64,000 nucleotides of DNA from CAZVFX01 sp964626565 (GTDB lineage: Bacteria > Myxococcota_A > UBA9042 > CAIXZC01), in NCBI GenBank assembly GCA_964626565.1, contig CAZVFX010000002.1:69510-133509 (forward strand), given 5' to 3'. The translations under genes were made by a program, and so were the position numbers. Below are positions 32,637 through 42,100 of the stretch, piece after piece; within the stretch, counting starts at the first letter, position 1, and each line of letters opens with the position of its first letter. The notes beneath the pieces are model-generated. The model was not told where the DNA came from and ran no database searches. It saw only the letters and a list, made by a program, of their open reading frames with translations.

Positions 32637-32654
32637 CAGTACCCTAAGCGTCAG

Positions 32655-32680
32655 CCCTTCGACGTTGCTCAGGGTAAACT
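32655..32680. repeat. Dispersed short repeat 'CCCTTCGA…CTCAGG(A/G)TAAACT', copy 2
   Basis: Partner of 16046-16071. It lies in the 90-nt gap between porin and CotH genes, where it might act as an attenuating hairpin or simply be interspersed-repeat debris. Confidence 0.45.
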
Positions 32681-32726
32681 CTGGGCCTTCGATGCGTCGG
32701 CACTGCTGACTCGGGGCGAACAGCGG

Positions 32727-35471
32727 GTGAATAGATTTTTGAGAAAGCGTAGCCGAAATCTCGATGCGTTCGGTCGACCGACGTTGTGGCGGCGGCTGTT
32801 ACGCATTCGTTTCGGCTCGGCTTTGCTGTTGAGCGCCCCCGGCCTGTTTCTGTGCGGCTGGTACATCTACAACACCACCATGGCGCACTACTCTTACGTC
32901 GCGGCGGCGGGGCTGGACGAGCCGCTCACGGTGGAGGGTTTTCACGTCCATCTCCACGATCTTCTTTCCCGGGATGTGCGTCGGCTGGGCATGCCGCCCC
33001 CGGGGAAGGATGCGGAGCTGCCTACTTTGCAGCTTATGCTGGGCAACGGCGAGCTGGGCCAACTGGCCGGCAATCTGCCGCCCGGGGATGGCAAGGGGCG
33101 ATACGTACCAGGCTATCTCCAGAGCGGCAACGAGATCTATGACGTTCGGGTAAGGTATCGGGGCAGCCGGCACTGGCACTGGAATTATGCACAGAAATCT
33201 ATGAAGGTGCGGTTGTTGCCGGGCTCCTTCTTTGAAGGGCTCCAGACCTTCAACTTCATTAACACTCCCGACCCCCTCCCTTTTGCCGAGCAATTGGTTC
33301 TGGACGTGGCGCGCCGGGAGGGGTTGTTGACTCCCGACTACTTTCCGTTCAGGCTGATGCTCAACAATGCGTACATGGGCATCTACTTCTTCGCAGCCCA
33401 GCCCGGGGGTGGGCTGCTGCGCAACGCGCAAAGAATGCCCGGCAGCATATTCTCGGGGAACGGGGCGCCCACCGATCCGGCTACCGGGGTCAGCAGCCTC
33501 TGGGCGTCGGCCCGGTTCTGGAAGAAGGTGGCTACTACCATCGGCGGAAAGCGCAAAGACATGACGGAACTCCAGGTTCTCCTGGATGCGGTGAACGGCT
33601 ACAGCCAGCAGCATTTTGCAAGCTTTGCCCGGGACCACATCGACCTGGACAAGTTCGCGCTGCTGGACGCTCTGGACGTAGTGTTTGGCTGCAACCAGCG
33701 GGACTTTGACCAGAACCACAAGCTCTATTTCGACCCTTACAAGGGCCGCTTCGAACCGCTTGCGTGGAACTTCAGGGGGTGGCGTCACCGCCTGGTGTTC
33801 AACCGCACGGAAAACCCCCTGCTGTTGAGACTGAAGCAGGTTCCAGGCTATTTGTCCCTGCGCAATCGAAAGGTGTACGAACTGCTTAACGGACCGTGCA
33901 GTCCTGCCGCCCTGCGTGATCGCGGCGAGGCGCTGATCGAGCACCTCTCTCCGGCTCAGAGCACCGACCCCCATTGGGACGCCTACCACCTGCTTCCCGG
34001 AGTGTCCCGTTACTATCGGCAGATGGTGCGGCCCATGGACCGGCAGCACCAGGCGGCCATCTTCGATTCACGCATGCTGGATTTCGCCCGGCGCGCCGAG
34101 TTTCTGCTGGGGGAAATGTCGTCCTCTGCCCTCTCCGCCCGGCTGTTACCCGTGAAGAAAGACGGAGACGGGGGCGAAGGGCCATCCGCGGTGCTCGAGT
34201 TCACTGTCGGCGGCGTCACCGGCTATCGGATTGAGGATGTTTCCTTATCGTGGCCGGCAGGGTGTGAGCCCGGGGACCAACAGCTCGGCCCGGAGACCGT
34301 CGGCGTACCGCTGTATCCCGGCGTGGACCTGGTACCGAGGGAGATTGTGCACGAGCGACGGGGGAGAGTGCGCACCGCGGCTGGGCAGGTGGTCTATCGG
34401 CTGGGTATTACCTCCGGATGTGTACCCACCGGCGCGGCTGTTGTGGCCTCCAACCTGGTTACCGGCGAGAGGCTGGAGTTGAACGCCGTGCTGGACCGGA
34501 ACGCGGCCGCGCTGCCCGGGGGCCAGGCGCTTTTTCTCCAGTGCAACGACGGTGTGCCTGTGATTCGACCCGGCCAGGCAGCCATGCATCCGTGGTGCTT
34601 TCATCGTGAGGAAGAGGGCACCGTGAGACTGGGTCCGGGAGTGGTCGAGGTGGATGAGACCCGCATCTTCGGGGCCGGGGAAACCGTGGTTATTGCGCCC
34701 GGGACCGAATTCAGGATGGCCAAGAAGGCCTCCTTCATATTCCGCGGGCGGCTGATTGCCGAAGGGAGCGCGGACAGGCCGATCCGATTTGTGCCCAAGA
34801 AATCCAAATGGGGCGGTGTCGCATTGCAGGGGGCCGGCACGGCCGGCTCCAGGTTGGCACACGTTGATTTTGTGTCCGGGCGATTTCCGAAGTTTGGTCT
34901 GAACAGCTTCCCCGGTATGCTCAACATCCATGACACCAGGGACATCCATCTGGAACATCTGCGGCTCAGCGGCAACAGGAAATCCGACGACGCACTTCAC
35001 ATAGCCTATGTGCACGGGTTGAAGTTGTCCGACTCCCGCTTCCTGAATGTGGCTTCGGATGCGCTCGACTTGGAGTTCTCCACCGGTGTGATAGACGGAT
35101 TGACCGTGGCAGGGGCCGGAGATGAGTGCATCGACCTGATGGGTTCGAAGGTGGAGGTGAAGAACGCAGCTTTGGCCGATTGGGAAGGCAGCGCAATCTC
35201 TGCTGGAGAAGAAACCAGGCTTACCCTTCGTGATGCGCTACTGATATCGGGGAATGTCGGTGTGTTGGCCAAGAACGGCTCCAAGGTGCGGCTGGAAGGG
35301 GTGTTGCTGTCCGGAAACAACACCGGCGTGAAGGTGGAATACGAAAGCGACCGGTACAGGGGCAAGAGCAAGGTGCGGGGGACCGGCGTACATGTGGTGG
35401 GTTGTGGCGTGGACACCGAGGGAGATGAACGGGGATTCAAGGGCCTGGCGCCAGTGGGGGTCACCCCATGA
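32727..35471 (+). CDS. CotH-kinase-family membrane protein with C-terminal beta-helix
   Basis: 914 aa from a GTG start. One N-terminal transmembrane segment (about residues 30-50, 'FGSALLLSAPGLFLCGWYIY') places the rest outside the cytoplasm. Residues about 60-440 are a CotH-like domain: 'VRVRYRGSRHWHWNYAQKS' (Lys of the nucleotide site), and 'DFDQNHKLYFDPYKGRFEPL' followed by 'AWNFRG', corresponding to the D-x-N…(D/N)-W-x-D metal region of CotH kinases, with WNF replacing the usual WDF/WDxD. The last 280 residues form a right-handed parallel beta-helix of repeated short strands. CotH proteins are atypical kinases phosphorylating spore-coat proteins in Bacillus. The Asp-to-Asn change may impair catalysis. 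The gene is coupled by ATGA to 35468. Confidence 0.75.
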   Translation: MNRFLRKRSRNLDAFGRPTLWRRLLRIRFGSALLLSAPGLFLCGWYIYNTTMAHYSYVAAAGLDEPLTVEGFHVHLHDLLSRDVRRLGMPPPGKDAELPTLQLMLGNGELGQLAGNLPPGDGKGRYVPGYLQSGNEIYDVRVRYRGSRHWHWNYAQKSMKVRLLPGSFFEGLQTFNFINTPDPLPFAEQLVLDVARREGLLTPDYFPFRLMLNNAYMGIYFFAAQPGGGLLRNAQRMPGSIFSGNGAPTDPATGVSSLWASARFWKKVATTIGGKRKDMTELQVLLDAVNGYSQQHFASFARDHIDLDKFALLDALDVVFGCNQRDFDQNHKLYFDPYKGRFEPLAWNFRGWRHRLVFNRTENPLLLRLKQVPGYLSLRNRKVYELLNGPCSPAALRDRGEALIEHLSPAQSTDPHWDAYHLLPGVSRYYRQMVRPMDRQHQAAIFDSRMLDFARRAEFLLGEMSSSALSARLLPVKKDGDGGEGPSAVLEFTVGGVTGYRIEDVSLSWPAGCEPGDQQLGPETVGVPLYPGVDLVPREIVHERRGRVRTAAGQVVYRLGITSGCVPTGAAVVASNLVTGERLELNAVLDRNAAALPGGQALFLQCNDGVPVIRPGQAAMHPWCFHREEEGTVRLGPGVVEVDETRIFGAGETVVIAPGTEFRMAKKASFIFRGRLIAEGSADRPIRFVPKKSKWGGVALQGAGTAGSRLAHVDFVSGRFPKFGLNSFPGMLNIHDTRDIHLEHLRLSGNRKSDDALHIAYVHGLKLSDSRFLNVASDALDLEFSTGVIDGLTVAGAGDECIDLMGSKVEVKNAALADWEGSAISAGEETRLTLRDALLISGNVGVLAKNGSKVRLEGVLLSGNNTGVKVEYESDRYRGKSKVRGTGVHVVGCGVDTEGDERGFKGLAPVGVTP

Positions 35472-35725
35472 CGAAAATGCGGCTGATCCGGCCTAGCTTC
35501 GGGTTCATATTCCTGTTGGTGATATGGTTGCTCATGGCCGGCTTTTTTGCCTGGGGATTTGCCGAGCCCGACCTGGACCGTGTATGGTGGGTGGAACAGC
35601 GGCATCGTCAGGGGATTTTCCACTCGCCGTCAGTTGACGACAAGGCCGCGCTGAAACGGTCGTTGGAACGGTATCCTGAGTTGGGGGAGGACCTACAGAA
35701 GATGGGATTGGGAGACCAGCTTTGA
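35468..35725 (+). CDS. Small single-pass membrane protein
   Basis: 85 aa, overlapping the CotH gene by 4 nt (ATGA) and the VTC gene by 4 nt. One transmembrane helix (residues 12-31, 'FIFLLVIWLLMAGFFAWGF') precedes a short charged exported or cytoplasmic tail with 'LERYPELGEDLQKMGLG'. It is not recognised, but its conserved-looking coupling on both sides suggests a subunit or assembly partner of the CotH/VTC proteins. Confidence 0.7.
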   Translation: MTKMRLIRPSFGFIFLLVIWLLMAGFFAWGFAEPDLDRVWWVEQRHRQGIFHSPSVDDKAALKRSLERYPELGEDLQKMGLGDQL

Positions 35726-36480
35726 TCAGACGGTTCAACAGGTATGAACTGAAGTACGTAATCCACGCGTCCACGTATCGCGGGGTTGCGGATGACCTGC
35801 TAAACTTCATGACCCCCGACTCGTATGGGGACAAGGACGGGTTCTATCGCGTAACCAGCCTATACTACGACAGCCCTGATTTACACTTCTACCGCTCGAA
35901 AATTGAAGGTTTAAAATTCCGGCGGAAGTTGAGAGTGCGGATCTATCCGGGCACCGATATTTCGTCGGTAGACAGCGGCTTCGTAGAGATCAAGCAGCGC
36001 ATGAACCGGACGGTCCAGAAGCGGCGTTTGAAGATGCCTCTGGTCAACGCCGAGGCGTTGTGTAACGGCGAGTTTGACCCGTCGACGATTGTTGACGAGC
36101 AGGATGCGGCTGCCGCTTCTGAAGTGCTGTACATGGTGCGCGCTATGCATCTGCGGCCCAAGTGTGTGGTGAGTTATCGCCGGCAGGCGTTCATGGGCGG
36201 CCGCTATGAGCAGGGGATGAGGGTTACTTTCGATATGCAGTTGCAGGGGCGGGTGCACGGACTGGTGGTCAATGACGCGGCCCGCAATCACTTCTTCCTC
36301 CCTCCTGACTGGTATGTGATGGAGGTTAAGGTGAACGAGAGAATCCCCATGTGGATGACATCGATGATTGCCAAGCACAACTGCCAGATCCAGCGGGTCA
36401 GCAAGTACTGCTCTGCGCTGGCGGCAGGGCGCAAACGGCTGGAGTTCAGGCTTTCGCACAAGGAGAATATCTATGGATGA
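35722..36480 (+). CDS. VTC-domain protein (polyphosphate polymerase-like)
   Basis: 252 aa from a TTG start overlapping the previous stop. It carries the basic tunnel residues of the VTC/CYTH-like polyphosphate polymerase fold: 'NRYELKYVI', 'SLYYDSPDLHFY', 'KFRRKLRVRIYP', 'VEIKQRMNRTVQKRR', 'SYRRQAF' and 'VMEVKVNERIP'. The Lys/Arg pairs and the paired Glu of 'VEIKQ' and 'MEVKV' are the metal and phosphate ligands in yeast Vtc4, which makes polyphosphate from ATP. The bacterial homologues are little studied. Gene order CotH, small protein, VTC, DUF4956 recurs in other bacteria to my knowledge, and here it is overlapped throughout. Confidence 0.86.
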   Translation: MIRRFNRYELKYVIHASTYRGVADDLLNFMTPDSYGDKDGFYRVTSLYYDSPDLHFYRSKIEGLKFRRKLRVRIYPGTDISSVDSGFVEIKQRMNRTVQKRRLKMPLVNAEALCNGEFDPSTIVDEQDAAAASEVLYMVRAMHLRPKCVVSYRRQAFMGGRYEQGMRVTFDMQLQGRVHGLVVNDAARNHFFLPPDWYVMEVKVNERIPMWMTSMIAKHNCQIQRVSKYCSALAAGRKRLEFRLSHKENIYG

Positions 36481-37168
36481 GCTGTTGAAACAGATGCAGC
36501 GCTTCGGGGATCTTACCAGCACGTTCACTTTGCTGGACGTGGCGGTGGTCTTCATGTTGAGCCTGGTGTTGTGCCTCATGGTCGCGTGGGTCTACCGGGC
36601 CACTCACCGGGGTGTGTCCTACTCTCAGTCCTTTGTGCATACGTTGGTGATGCTGGGTGTGACGGTGGCTTTCATCATGCTCATCATCGGGTCCAACATC
36701 GCTCGGGCGTTTACCCTGGTTGGGGCGTTGTCCATCATCCGGTTCAGGAGTGCGATTAAGGAGACCAAGGACCTAGGCTTTGTGTTCATGGTCATGGCTA
36801 TCGGTATGGCGTGCGGGACCCGGTTTTACGCGTTGGCCGTCTTCGCGGCCGTGGCTTTGTCATGTGCCGTGGTCCTCATGGGCAAGTTAAACCTGTTTGC
36901 CAAAGTGATTCGGGAGCGGATTCTCATCGTTCAAGCGCCACATGCCGCGGATTACGAGCAGACCTTCAGTGAGGTGTTCCGCAAGAACCTCGATGAGTAC
37001 AACCTGATTTCTGTGGAGACGGTGCGGGAGGGCGCTCTGCACGAGCTGATTTACTCAATTGTGCTCAAACGTTCTGCGGATCCGTCCCGCTTCCTCGAGG
37101 AAGTGCGGGGGGTCAATGACAACAACAAGGTATCCCTGGTGTTAGGCCAGCAGGAAATCGATCTTTAG
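36473..37168 (+). CDS. DUF4956 membrane protein
   Basis: 231 aa. The ATG at 36473 has AAGGAG upstream and overlaps the VTC gene by 8 nt; the longer open frame upstream lies inside VTC. Four hydrophobic helices (about residues 22-41, 60-78, 84-100 region, 115-140) carry the family's hallmark 'ARAFTLVGALSIIRFRSAI' and 'AIGMACGTRFYALAV' strings; a cytoplasmic C-terminal domain follows ('ERILIV…', 'VRGVNDNNKVSLVL'). DUF4956 has no established biochemical role but is typically a partner of VTC/CotH genes. A transporter or channel for polyphosphate or its precursor is inferred from context. It ends the operon; the next gene is on the other strand. Confidence 0.82.
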   Translation: MDELLKQMQRFGDLTSTFTLLDVAVVFMLSLVLCLMVAWVYRATHRGVSYSQSFVHTLVMLGVTVAFIMLIIGSNIARAFTLVGALSIIRFRSAIKETKDLGFVFMVMAIGMACGTRFYALAVFAAVALSCAVVLMGKLNLFAKVIRERILIVQAPHAADYEQTFSEVFRKNLDEYNLISVETVREGALHELIYSIVLKRSADPSRFLEEVRGVNDNNKVSLVLGQQEIDL

Positions 37169-37181
37169 AGGCAATTTTCAA

Positions 37182-38009
37182 TTATAGTTCGACTGATGGG
37201 CTGATGGGGACTCCCACCTGGGTGATGGTCTTGTCTTCGTAGGAGTTCACGGGCCACACCTTCACCTTCTTTTCGCCTTCCCGTCCGTCGGGGAGGGTGT
37301 AGTAGATAATCAGTTCGCCGGGAGTGGCGTTGGCGATGAAGAACACGCCTCTGGACTGGGTTTCAGTGAGGTCCGCATCAGGTACTGGAAGTGCGTCGGA
37401 GAAGTAGAGCACGTCCCCGGTGGAAGCCGTCACCTTCACCCCCGGAATCTCGAGTCCGCCCATGAGGTTGTAGAAGGTGCCCTGGGCGAAACCGAGGTTG
37501 TCCTTCTGGCCCACCATGATGAGTGGACCATCAAAGATGGGGCCTTCGAACAGGCGGTAGGCGGTGAAGATGTAGTCGCCTTTGAACGGCTTGTCGAACT
37601 GGCGGAACAACGGGTAACCGGGTTTGGTGAACTCTGCATAGCCGTCAAAACCGAATTCACCTCTGGGGATGTAGAACGAAAAGGTGCCGTCCTCGCCGGA
37701 AACCACGCTACCGAACTGCTCATCGCAGTAGTCGTAGTAGTCAACAGTCACGCCGGGAAGGATCTCGCCCGGGTCCTGGTTTTTCAGAGTCATTTCGTAC
37801 ACCATGCCGCCGATGAACAGATGCCGCTTGGTTTCGCCCTGGTTGGCAATGCACTCGTTTCCCGTGATCACGGTGGTATCGACGGTGCTCAAGTCTTCAG
37901 AGCCGGAATCCGTCGAGGGGAGCAGCGACCCCAGGTCGCCCACGTCGGACGTTCCCTCAGTGCAGGAGAAAAGCAGCAGCAGCGCGACCATGCCAGAATT
38001 TGCTTTCAT
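37182..38009 (-). CDS. Lipoprotein with carboxypeptidase-regulatory-like folds
   Basis: 275 aa. The ATG at 38009 follows GGAGGAACGG; the longer frame upstream lacks a start site of that quality. The signal ends in 'LLLFSC' (lipobox), then a Ser/Asp-rich linker. The mature part has two beta-sandwich segments of the CarboxypepD_reg kind ('GVTVDYYDYC…SGEDGTFSFYIPRGEF' and 'IPGVKVTASTG…ATPGELIIYYTLPDG'). No catalytic site is visible. It is convergent with the DUF4956 gene (13-nt gap) and lies 31 nt downstream of the metallophosphoesterase gene. Confidence 0.7.
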   Translation of the reverse strand: MKANSGMVALLLLFSCTEGTSDVGDLGSLLPSTDSGSEDLSTVDTTVITGNECIANQGETKRHLFIGGMVYEMTLKNQDPGEILPGVTVDYYDYCDEQFGSVVSGEDGTFSFYIPRGEFGFDGYAEFTKPGYPLFRQFDKPFKGDYIFTAYRLFEGPIFDGPLIMVGQKDNLGFAQGTFYNLMGGLEIPGVKVTASTGDVLYFSDALPVPDADLTETQSRGVFFIANATPGELIIYYTLPDGREGEKKVKVWPVNSYEDKTITQVGVPISPSVEL

Positions 38010-38040
38010 CAATCCGTTCCTCCAGCCTCCAGCCTCCGGC

Positions 38041-39138
38041 CTAGTATTGCAGTTCAACAAAGGGAGCCTGGGACCCGAACCACCGGTAGAGGCCGGTTTT
38101 AGGCCGTTCCTTGTCAAAACGGTAGTCTATCAGTGCGTAGGTGAAGCGGGTGTGGACACCGAGGTCCGGCAGCTCGAGGCTGATCAGTTTGGTCCAGGTG
38201 CCGGTATTCAGGTAGGTCGCGTCGGCCAACCCGAAGCGCCTGATCTTGGCGGTATGCGAGTGCCCCATGATCACGGCGGTAAGGGTGGGGTCCTCCCTGA
38301 ACATCTCGAACGCAAAGTCCTCCAGATTCGACGTCATCACCGCTTCTTCCCGTAAGATCCGCAGGGTGTCGCGGAAGCTGACAGCCCTCTTCCGGGCTTC
38401 CAGGAACCTCGTCTTCAGGAAGTAGTAAAAAGCTCTAGCCGTGGCGGGTAGCGCAATGGATGAATCGGAGAGCATTGCGAGGCCCAGGTAGCGGCCGAAA
38501 GGGTGCACGAGGTTGATGTACGGTCTTTGCTGCTTGACGGGCAGGAGCACCTTGAGGAGGAAGATGCTGCCCCAGGGGAGGTTAAGGATCGGCTCGGCAT
38601 ATCCGCGGGTCAGAAACATCCTTCCCAGGTCGGCTCTGTTCAGAGCTTCGAACTGGTTGCCGTGACACACTCGCACCCCTCCGGGAAGGTCGTAGTGTGG
38701 CTCGAAGACGCGAAAAGAGATGCGGTCCTGATAATCGGGCGCACCAACCACCGTCCTGATGAGGTCCTGTGTGGAGTGGTAGGCTATCTCCATGTCATGG
38801 TTGCCCATGATGTAGGTTATCTTCTTGCCGGGTTTGGAGATGAAGGCTCTTAGCGCGCGCACGATTTCGGGGTGCCCGTTGAGGCACTTGCTGACCTTCT
38901 GCAGCGCGATGGAGTCGGTGATGCGGTCCGGGAAGACGCCGTTGACATCCACTTTCAGCGGGTCAAGGAAGTCGCCGTTGAGAATCAGCTCCACCTCCTC
39001 GTCCTCGAATTCACCTGAGGAGTGGTGCCGCACGAACTCCTCGAGCACACTGTCGTAGTGAAAGTCTTCGTATGGGTTGTAGCGCCCCGGCGGACTGCCA
39101 GCCGAGATGTGGCAGTCGCTGATGACCAGTTTTATCAT
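38041..39138 (-). CDS. Calcineurin-like metallophosphoesterase
   Basis: 365 aa from the ATG at 39138, giving the canonical 'MIKLVISDCHIS' start. The metal-binding motifs of the superfamily are all present: 'SDCHIS' (Asp, His), 'LNGDFLDPL', 'MGNHDMEIAY', and 'IMGHSHTAKI'. The variant with 'GDFLD' and the long C-terminus is related to the UDP-2,3-diacylglucosamine hydrolase (LpxH) group, but it is longer than LpxH (about 240 aa), so the substrate is uncertain. Cytoplasmic or membrane-peripheral; no signal peptide. It starts 7 nt after the stop of the 1330-aa gene. Confidence 0.87.
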   Translation of the reverse strand: MIKLVISDCHISAGSPPGRYNPYEDFHYDSVLEEFVRHHSSGEFEDEEVELILNGDFLDPLKVDVNGVFPDRITDSIALQKVSKCLNGHPEIVRALRAFISKPGKKITYIMGNHDMEIAYHSTQDLIRTVVGAPDYQDRISFRVFEPHYDLPGGVRVCHGNQFEALNRADLGRMFLTRGYAEPILNLPWGSIFLLKVLLPVKQQRPYINLVHPFGRYLGLAMLSDSSIALPATARAFYYFLKTRFLEARKRAVSFRDTLRILREEAVMTSNLEDFAFEMFREDPTLTAVIMGHSHTAKIRRFGLADATYLNTGTWTKLISLELPDLGVHTRFTYALIDYRFDKERPKTGLYRWFGSQAPFVELQY

Positions 39139-39145
39139 CCCTTGT

Positions 39146-42100
39146 CTACAGTTTGCGCAGGGCGGAGCGGACATGTTCCGCAGCCGGCCCGTTTTCTCCT
39201 ACCAGTTCGAGATAAGTCTTGTAGTGGTCCCGGGCCTTCTTCCGAAGGCCTTTTTCCTTGAAGATATCGCCGAGGTGGCGATGTGCGTCGGGGAATCCTT
39301 TCGGGGAGTTGCCGATGCACTTGAGGAAGTATGCCTTGGCCTTTTCCCGCTTGCCCCGGAAGAGATGGATCTTGCCCAGGTAGAAATAGGCATGAGCTGT
39401 CTCGACCTTACTGTCGATCATGTCCTGATAGTAGTTGATGGCCATGTCGTAGCGGTTCATCTTGTAGAGAGTATCCGCGTACACCATCAAAATGTCGTAC
39501 CTGTGTTTGTCCAGGTCCATGGCTTTTCCGAGGTCCCGCAGTGCGTCATTAAAATGCCCTGTCTCGAACAGGATCGTTCCTCGGTTGAAGTAGATATCTG
39601 CGTTTTGAGCCGACTTGGGGATCGTCACGTCGGTTTCGTACTTGGCCACAATATAGTCGAAGTTTTCGCGGGCCTCCATTAGCTGGGCCTGCTTGAGCTT
39701 ACCTGAACTTGTGCGGGAGAGTCTGAAAAGAAGGTTGGCGTAAGAAACTCTGTAGGTCAGCTTCTCCGCATCCTGTGCAACGGCCTGCTGCAGAGATTCC
39801 ATGGCGCACTGGTCATCCTGGAGCTTGAGGCAGCAGGTGCCCAACAGGAAGTGCACTTCAGCATCCTTGGTATCGGCGCGGCGGGCCGCTTCGAGGAAGA
39901 TCTTGGCATTGAAGAAGTCTTCCTTCTGCAGGTAGATGTCGGCGAGGAACCGGGCCGTTTCACCGTCGCCCGGGTTCTCCTTCAACAACTGCTTGAGCAC
40001 GTCAACCGCCTCTTGAATACGGCCGGTGGCCTTGAGGCTCCGGGCAAAGTCCTGACGCAAGTCCGCGGTGATGAGGGATTTTTGCTCCAGCACCTCGAAA
40101 TGCACGATGGCTTCCCGGTAGTTGCCCTGTTTGACCAGGTACTTGGCCAGCTTCTTTCGGACCCCGTCGTCACCGTTCAACTCGAGAATCTTGGTGAGTG
40201 CGGCGATGGTACCTGCGTCGTCTCCCATTGCCTCGTTGATCTGAGCGAGCATCTCCTCCAGTTCAAGGGATGAGGCTCCGTATCTTTCCGACTCGAGCAG
40301 AACCCGGCGTGCGTTGCCCGGGTCCTTGAGTTCCAGGAACAGCTTGGCCAGCGCGAGGGCTGCGTCAACGTTGTCCGGCTTGACGTTGAGGATCTTCTCG
40401 AGATAGGCCACCGCGCTATTGGTCTGTCCCGTTTCTTTCGACAGGTTGGACAGGATCAGTAGAAGCCGGGTGTCGTTGGGATATTTGGTGTTGCCCGCCT
40501 TGGCCTTCATCATCGCGGTTTCGTACAGCTTGCGTTTCTGGTAGGCGGTGGCAAGGAGCAGGTAGTAGTCCGCGGTGGCGCACGTCTTACACAGTTCCAG
40601 GGTGCCCAGAGCCTTTTCCATCTCACCGTTTTCGACGTACAGGCCGCACAGCAGGAGCAGCAGGTCTTCAGGCTCCGGAATGTCGACCTTCTTCTCCAGG
40701 ATGTCCGCCTTCATCTCCTCCAGCACCTTGAGGAGTTCCACCTTGTCGTCCTTCTTTTGCAGGTAGGCCGCGATATGCTGGTAGGCCTTCACCTGCAGGG
40801 CGAGGTTCTTCGTCTCCTTGCCCTTTTCGAGTCCGTCCGTTGCCAGTTCGATGGCCTTGTCGAGTTTGCCCTGGTCGGCCAGCAGCTTGCCCAGCATGAG
40901 TTTGGCCCCGGTGTGCTGAGGGAACTGCTCGACGATTCCCGCCAGACGTTTGCTGGCTGCGGCCCTGGAATTTACCGCCTTTGCAGGGTCCTTTCGTTGC
41001 TCATGAATCACAGCCATGGCTGCTTCGGCCCTGGCATCCAGCAGGGAGGTGTAGAGCTCTCCGCCTTTGCTTTCGGAAAGCTCCTTGAGGTCGGAAAGGG
41101 CCTTCTCCGGGTCGTTGTTCTCCAGCGCGAACCAGGCTTGCAGGAGATTGTCCTCCCGGGCGACCTGGGGGGTCAACTTCTCTTTCTCAAGGAGTTCAGC
41201 CATACGTTTTCCCTTGAGCGCCAGGTATTCGTCGTACCTGGTTTTTCCTCCGGTCCAATCTCCCTCGGCCCCCAGTTCCATGGCCTCGAGCTTGAGTTTG
41301 AAAATCTGGCCGGCATAGGTCTTTTTCAATCTGTCGTACTGTTCCTGCAGCTTCTCCTGCTTGGCAAAAGCAGAGGCTGCGAATGCGTCGGTGAACAGGA
41401 AACGGAACCAGGCCAGTTCCCACAGCAACTCTTCCTCGATTTCGGTGCGGGCCTCGGCCTTCATCTCCTTTTCCTTGAAAAGAATCTGCAGCCGGTGCTC
41501 GTATTCCGAAGGAGAGGGCAGAAGCCTGGTGTCGAAAGAAACCGCGCTCTTCTCCTTTTCCACCTTGATGTTGGGCAGCGGTTCAGTCGTGCCGAGGATT
41601 TCATCCAGGTATCCCATCTGCCAGGCGGCGACTCCTCCTCCGACCAGCAGCACAACCGCAATGACCGTGCCGAGGCTGCTTTTGCGCTTGCGCGGCCGCG
41701 GCCTCGCCTGCGGGGTTGCCGAAGGATCCCCTGCCACGTCGGGACGAGGGAGCATCGCCTCGGCTGATTCCAATGTCGGAATGGAGTCCGCCATGTCGCC
41801 GGCGTCCATCTCGATGTCGAAGATATCAGAGGCTACACCATCGGTCTCCGCACTCCCTCCGTCGTCGAGTCCTCCGGCGAGGTCATCGAGGTTGTCAAAG
41901 CTTATCTCTTCCATGTTGAACGCGTCGGGCCCCTGGGGGCTCTCAAAATCCGACTCAGGGACTGAGGGGGAGTCGACGAAAAAGACGTCCTCCTCCTGCT
42001 GCTTGTCGCCGGGGACGTCGTCCAACAGGCTCGCAAAATCGATATCATCGAGGGTGGGGCCGCCGCCCGCGGGAGCCTGGGCCTGTCCCGGGGCCTCCCC

